Source: Litorimonas sp964490745
Lineage (GTDB): Bacteria; Pseudomonadota; Alphaproteobacteria; Caulobacterales; Maricaulaceae
Assembly (NCBI GenBank): GCA_964490745.1
Contig: CAZBDT010000036.1
Coordinates: 1 to 17,873, forward strand
Direction of reading: 5' to 3'
Length of the DNA stretch: 17,873 nt
Under the pieces are notes generated by a model that searched no databases, was not told the DNA's origin, and worked only from the letters and a program-made list of their open reading frames with translations. The translations under genes were made by a program, and so were the position numbers. Positions 15,251 to 17,873 of the stretch are shown here, one piece after another (within the stretch, counting starts at the first letter, position 1; every line of letters begins with the position of its first letter).

Positions 15251-15270
15251 CAAAATTAAGCGTAATTTTG
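15251..15270. promoter_or_regulatory. Perfect inverted repeat in the tolQ/lipoprotein divergent region
   Basis: CAAAATTA (15251-15258) and TAATTTTG (15263-15270) form an 8+8 inverted repeat around AGCG. It sits 54 nt before the lipoprotein ATG and 132 nt before the tolQ ATG. Its AT-rich symmetric form is what a dimeric regulator site looks like, but no regulator is identified. The rest of 15120-15320 holds a TATACT (15223-15228) that could be a plus-strand -10 box without a good -35 partner. Confidence 0.35.
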
Positions 15271-15323
15271 TCGTGATTTGGGCGCAATCGTCCCATAAGA
15301 GGACTCAGAATTCGGAGAATATG

Positions 15324-15734
15324 ATGCGTATTTCAATAAAAGCCTTATCGACACTGGTTTTAACAACTGCGATTGCGAGTGGTTGTGCCGTTATTCCTGA
15401 AGAAGAGCCTGCTCCTGTAATCGCACCGCCCGTCGTTGTTGAAGTGCCTCCCGCGCCAACATGCTATGAAGTCGCAGCCTTGCAACGCGTTGAAATCCCT
15501 GCGGAGACAAAAACTGTTGTAGGTATCAGCTTGATTGAAAACCCGCCCTACGATCCGATTGAACAGCGTACAGAGCAAGAAATCGTCATCAAGCAGGCCG
15601 AAGTTTTCTATGTCGTGACTGATCCCGCAACGGGCAATCAAACGGAAGTGACGAATTTCTGTAGCGACGATGTTGAAGTCGGCCCTGTTGGCCCGGCACC
15701 GGGTGAAGCGCTCGGTGGACCCACTCCGGGGTAA
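15324..15734 (+). CDS. Small predicted lipoprotein of unknown function
   Basis: I do not recognise a named family. The ATG at 15324 (second of ATGATG) is preferred since GGAGA lies 5 nt upstream; 15321 is the alternative. The 136-aa precursor has a lipoprotein signal with lipobox ASGC, Cys21 being the lipidated residue. Ala at +2 fits the outer membrane. Then come a Pro/Val-rich spacer (APVIAPPVVVEVPPAP), a compact domain from CYEVAALQRVEIPAETKTV through IENPPYDPIE to QAEVFYVVTD, and NFCSDDVEV. Cys47 and Cys113 could pair. The end is Gly/Pro-rich (GPVGPAPGEALGGPTPG). It is the only plus-strand gene in this block, divergent from tolQ and convergent with the DUF3088 gene 15 nt away. A shared role with Tol-Pal is only a possibility. 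Confidence 0.8.
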   Translation: MRISIKALSTLVLTTAIASGCAVIPEEEPAPVIAPPVVVEVPPAPTCYEVAALQRVEIPAETKTVVGISLIENPPYDPIEQRTEQEIVIKQAEVFYVVTDPATGNQTEVTNFCSDDVEVGPVGPAPGEALGGPTPG

Positions 15735-15749
15735 GTCACCCAACCGCGT

Positions 15750-16106
15750 TTATAGAGGTCCCGTACCGCGCGGGATCGCTGTTCCATATCTTTGTGACCA
15801 ATAGCGGCCAATATCGCGCGCATTGTTGATAAACCGCGCACCGCGCCACGTCATGATACCGCACTTTTCAAACTCAGGACTGCTCTCGGCCAACACCAAT
15901 GTCGGGCAGTTCTGATTTTTCTCTCCTAATAGAGCCACAATATCGGCTCTGGGTTTATCGATGGATTGATAGATCATCTCCATGCTCTGCTGGATGGCAG
16001 GATAATAAGAGAGCACACCCCAAATTTCCGCGCATTCCGGGCAATATTCGCGGCGATCATTATCCGCAAATCCGGGCGGAAGCAGGAAGAGTGTGTCGCG
16101 TTGCAT
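15750..16106 (-). CDS. DUF3088-family thioredoxin-like protein
   Basis: 118-aa cytosolic protein whose start RDTLFLLPPGFAD, then YCPECAEIWGVLSYYP, then PRADIVALLGEKNQNCPTLVL, matches what I recall of DUF3088. That family looks like a thioredoxin/glutaredoxin fold, with the CxxC pair here at Cys22 and Cys25 and a CP step (Cys67-Pro68) where a cis-Pro would be expected. A redox function is inferred from this layout; no partner is known. The ATG overlaps the upstream gene's stop by one base (TAATG), so it is translationally coupled to the 176-aa protein. The stop lies 15 nt from the stop of the convergent lipoprotein gene. Confidence 0.75.
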   Translation of the reverse strand: MQRDTLFLLPPGFADNDRREYCPECAEIWGVLSYYPAIQQSMEMIYQSIDKPRADIVALLGEKNQNCPTLVLAESSPEFEKCGIMTWRGARFINNARDIGRYWSQRYGTAIPRGTGPL

Positions 16107-16636
16107 TAGAAATACTCCGACAGGACGCCATCTAAACGCCGCCGCACAAGTGCGGTGAGTTTCTGCAATCCATAGTGGTCCAACACAGCGCGGTAGATAT
16201 CTTCGCGTCCGGCAAATTCATCGGCGCTGCGAATTTCAAGAACCAAGGCTGCCAACTCGCTCATCGGGATTTCCGCAAAGCCGCGCGGGCCGAGATCGCG
16301 TAAGGTTACGGGTTTTTGGTCAGGCAGTCTGATGATCCAGCCAACACTGTCGTCCGGGCCGTCCGCCTCAGGATCAGGCTCTCGCTCGATGATCAAAACA
16401 CCGGATTTTTCAGCTTGTAAAACGGCGCGTTCAAATTTGCGACGTACAGGTGCCGCAATTTTCATCAGGCCTGACGCCTTGGCATAAGTCTGGAACAGGG
16501 AAAGCCCCTGCATGGGCGCTTGATATTGCAAAATTTCAGTCAAGCCATGCTCGAACTGCGCCTGCGTCGCCGCGCGCGGATCGGCTGTTTTGCGTGTCGG
16601 CCAAAGTGTGTAAGGTGTATGTTGTATCGATGTCAT
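16106..16636 (-). CDS. 176-aa protein with two similar helical (winged-helix-like) repeats
   Basis: Not firmly recognised. The chain contains an internal duplication: GLMKIAAPVRRKFERAV (56-72) matches GLQKLTALVRRRLDGVL (156-172) at exactly 100-residue offset, with 7 of 17 identical and several conservative. Each is preceded by a helical stretch (GLTEILQYQAPMQGLSLFQT and LVLEIRSADEFAGREDIYRA). This pattern resembles the winged-helix-like module at the C-terminus of DUF3320-type helicase proteins, which may bind nucleic acid. That link is from memory and weak. An acidic linker (EREPDPEADGPDD, 85-97) separates the halves. ATG 16636 has no clear ribosome-binding site and is preceded by a 48-nt AT-rich gap after ybgC that may contain a promoter. 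It is coupled downstream to the DUF3088 gene. Confidence 0.7.
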   Translation of the reverse strand: MTSIQHTPYTLWPTRKTADPRAATQAQFEHGLTEILQYQAPMQGLSLFQTYAKASGLMKIAAPVRRKFERAVLQAEKSGVLIIEREPDPEADGPDDSVGWIIRLPDQKPVTLRDLGPRGFAEIPMSELAALVLEIRSADEFAGREDIYRAVLDHYGLQKLTALVRRRLDGVLSEYF

Positions 16637-16684
16637 AGAACTTTTTTCTATTTCGAAAATATACTTAAAATTGCATTAATAAAC

Positions 16685-17134
16685 TTATGTTTCATCTTCT
16701 AAATAAGGACTCAACGCCTCCATCATATGTTTAGGCATGCGGCGGGGGCGGCCTTCTGGGGAAATGGCGGTGGCTTCAGATATGGCGGTGACCAATTCTT
16801 CGTCCCCGCGCCAAACGGCTTGCGAGACGAAAAGGCGTGGGCCTTTGATCCGATCATATGTTGTGCGCACAATCAGGCTGTCATCAATCCGCGCAGGCTT
16901 TTTATAGTCCAGTTCAATCTTGCGGATGGCGAAAGCAATTGGATTATCCCCTTCCCAAAGCGCGGCATGTTCAAAGCCGACCAAGCGGAAAAAACTGCTC
17001 CGCGCCCGCTCGCAAAACTTAAGGTAATTGGCGTAATACACCACGCCGGAAAAATCCGTATCCTCATAATAAACGCGCAGAGGATAATGATGCACGCGAC
17101 CTTCAAACCAGCCGATATTTGGCTGTTCAGTCAC
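16685..17134 (-). CDS. ybgC: YbgC-type acyl-CoA thioesterase (hotdog fold)
   Basis: 149-aa member of the Tol-Pal-associated 4HBT thioesterases that hydrolyse acyl-CoA in the cytosol. The family signature appears as LRVYYEDTDFSGVVYYANYL (19-38), followed by FCERAR. Tyr23 and Asp27 match the catalytic Tyr and Asp known in YbgC. The third residue, normally His in VVYHA, is Tyr34 here (codon TAC). Later parts, AFAIRKIELDYKKPARIDD and SQAVWRGDEELVTAI, are ordinary. The start is GTG 17134, overlapping the preceding small membrane gene by 4 nt (GTGA), with GGAGGAAG upstream. In most relatives ybgC is directly before tolQ; here about 1.5 kb of other genes intervene. Confidence 0.93.
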   Translation of the reverse strand: MTEQPNIGWFEGRVHHYPLRVYYEDTDFSGVVYYANYLKFCERARSSFFRLVGFEHAALWEGDNPIAFAIRKIELDYKKPARIDDSLIVRTTYDRIKGPRLFVSQAVWRGDEELVTAISEATAISPEGRPRRMPKHMMEALSPYLEDET

Positions 17135-17418
17135 GACTCACTTCCTCCACTCTGATACAGACAGAACCTCATTCGTATTATGGACGCATATCGAAAAAAC
17201 CAAAAAAAAGAAACGACGGTCCAAATGATTTTCGCGGTACCTTGATCAAAGAGGTAGTAAAACTCTGACGGCCCGGCAGACTGATACACACGAAAGGCGA
17301 AACAAAACCACATAACACCAAATAGACCCCAAAAGCCACATACCGCTAATGCAATGACCCACGGTGCCCAGTCGGGGTCTGTGTCATACATATATGTGCC
17401 ATCTTCGAGCCTCCTCAT
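17131..17418 (-). CDS. Small membrane protein, two TM segments, unknown
   Basis: About 95 aa, starting at ATG 17418 (GAGGG six nt upstream); an overlapping GTG at 17421 adds one residue. There are two hydrophobic, Trp/Phe-rich segments, WVIALAVCGFWGLFGVMWF (about 19-37) and IIWTVVSFFWFFRYASII (about 64-81). They are separated by a hydrophilic turn (YQSAGPSEFYYLFDQGTAK). I know no function. Its ATG overlaps the ruvB TGA by one base, and its own stop overlaps ybgC by 4 nt. The three genes are thus tightly coupled, which argues that it is real despite its size. Confidence 0.72.
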   Translation of the reverse strand: MRRLEDGTYMYDTDPDWAPWVIALAVCGFWGLFGVMWFCFAFRVYQSAGPSEFYYLFDQGTAKIIWTVVSFFWFFRYASIIRMRFCLYQSGGSES

Positions 17419-17873
17419 CACTTACCCTCAAATAAAGTCGGCACAGGTGGCGTTTTGGGCGGACTTAGACCTAAATGCGCATAGGCGCGCGGCGTTGCCA
17501 TGCGCCCGCGCGGTGTGCGCTGCAAAAACCCCTGCTGGATCAAATAAGGCTCAATGACATCTTCAAGCGCGTCCCGTGCCTCTGACAAAGCGGCCGCCAG
17601 CGTATCTGCCCCCGTCGGGCCGCCGCCAAACATTTCGCACAGCGCATGGAGATAGCGCATATCTTGCTTATCCAGACCAATATCATCCACGCCGAGCCGT
17701 TTGAGCGCCGCATCCGCAGCGGGGGCATCGACGACGCTGTGGCCTTCATGTTCTGATAAATCCCGCACACGACGGAGGAGCCGCCCCGCCACACGCGGCG
17801 TACCGCGCGCCCGGCGCGCGATTTCGCGGGAGCCGTCAGCCGTCATCTCCAGCCCGAGCTTTCCGGCTGCGCG
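17418..17873 (-). CDS. ruvB: Holliday junction branch migration helicase RuvB, C-terminal part
   Basis: Open to the right edge of the window, so the AAA+ ATPase core lies outside. The 151 visible residues match the lid and winged-helix domains of RuvB: SREIARRARGTPRVAGRLLR, VRDLSEHEG, then LGVDDIGLDKQDMRYL and FGGGPTGADTLAAALSEARD. IEPYLIQQGFLQRTPRGRMA then gives the DNA-binding wing with its conserved RTPRGR. The final AYAHLGL is also typical. RuvB drives branch migration of Holliday junctions with RuvA. It ends in TGA overlapping the ATG of the small membrane gene, starting the ruvB - small gene - ybgC run. An apparent ATG at 17844-17846 is internal. Confidence 0.96.
   Translation of the reverse strand, partial: RAAGKLGLEMTADGSREIARRARGTPRVAGRLLRRVRDLSEHEGHSVVDAPAADAALKRLGVDDIGLDKQDMRYLHALCEMFGGGPTGADTLAAALSEARDALEDVIEPYLIQQGFLQRTPRGRMATPRAYAHLGLSPPKTPPVPTLFEGK

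Noticed and set aside
1..17873. tRNA genes, CRISPR arrays, toxin-antitoxin pairs or phage genes
   Set aside because: No T-loop-like motif in a cloverleaf context, no regularly spaced repeats, and no gene with such features was found on either strand by eye.

Overview
The window looks like chromosomal core DNA of an alphaproteobacterium. The main evidence is a collinear cell-envelope block on the minus strand, ruvB – small membrane gene – ybgC – two small genes – tolQ – tolR – tolA – tolB – pal – cpoB – tilS – ftsH – folP – thiD, which is the order typical of that class, together with serA followed by purA on the plus strand. Moderate GC, frequent GTG starts and the general style of the proteins fit a marine Hyphomonadaceae/Maricaulales-type organism. 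That finer placement is a guess from style, not a result.

Layout. Bases 1-168 are the end of serA. Bases 253-1564 hold two tandem, clearly paralogous outer-membrane lipid A deacylase (PagL-type) genes. purA follows (1691-2983), with a strong terminator-like hairpin ending only 11 nt before its ATG. Next come an unknown small membrane-anchored protein (3086-3559) and a 10-TM EamA transporter (3629-4573), which converges on thiD with overlapping stop codons. From there the minus strand carries the long block. Between thiD and folP lies an AT-rich 387-bp insert (5457-5843): a broken GIY-YIG nuclease gene bracketed by two inverted 33-nt hairpin repeats. Three of the base changes between the two repeats occur as compensatory pairs, so the hairpin is preserved while the sequence has diverged.

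How the genes work together. TolQ/TolR/TolA form the inner-membrane motor, TolB and CpoB are periplasmic, and Pal is the outer-membrane lipoprotein; together they constrict and stabilise the envelope at division. FtsH is a membrane AAA protease, TilS modifies tRNA-Ile, and FolP and ThiD serve folate and thiamine synthesis. The usual ybgC-tolQ junction is interrupted by a coupled pair (a 176-aa protein with an internal duplication and a DUF3088 thioredoxin-like protein) and by a divergent small lipoprotein gene. The intergenic region between the lipoprotein gene and tolQ holds a perfect AT-rich inverted repeat.

Most of the window is ordinary housekeeping sequence. The items most worth a second look are the hairpin-bracketed GIY-YIG element, the purA leader hairpin, the PagL pair, the YbgC with Tyr in place of the catalytic His, and the inserted genes upstream of tolQ. 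No tRNA, rRNA, CRISPR array or phage gene was seen. The only stretch above 300 nt without an intact gene is 5437-5856, which holds the GIY-YIG element.
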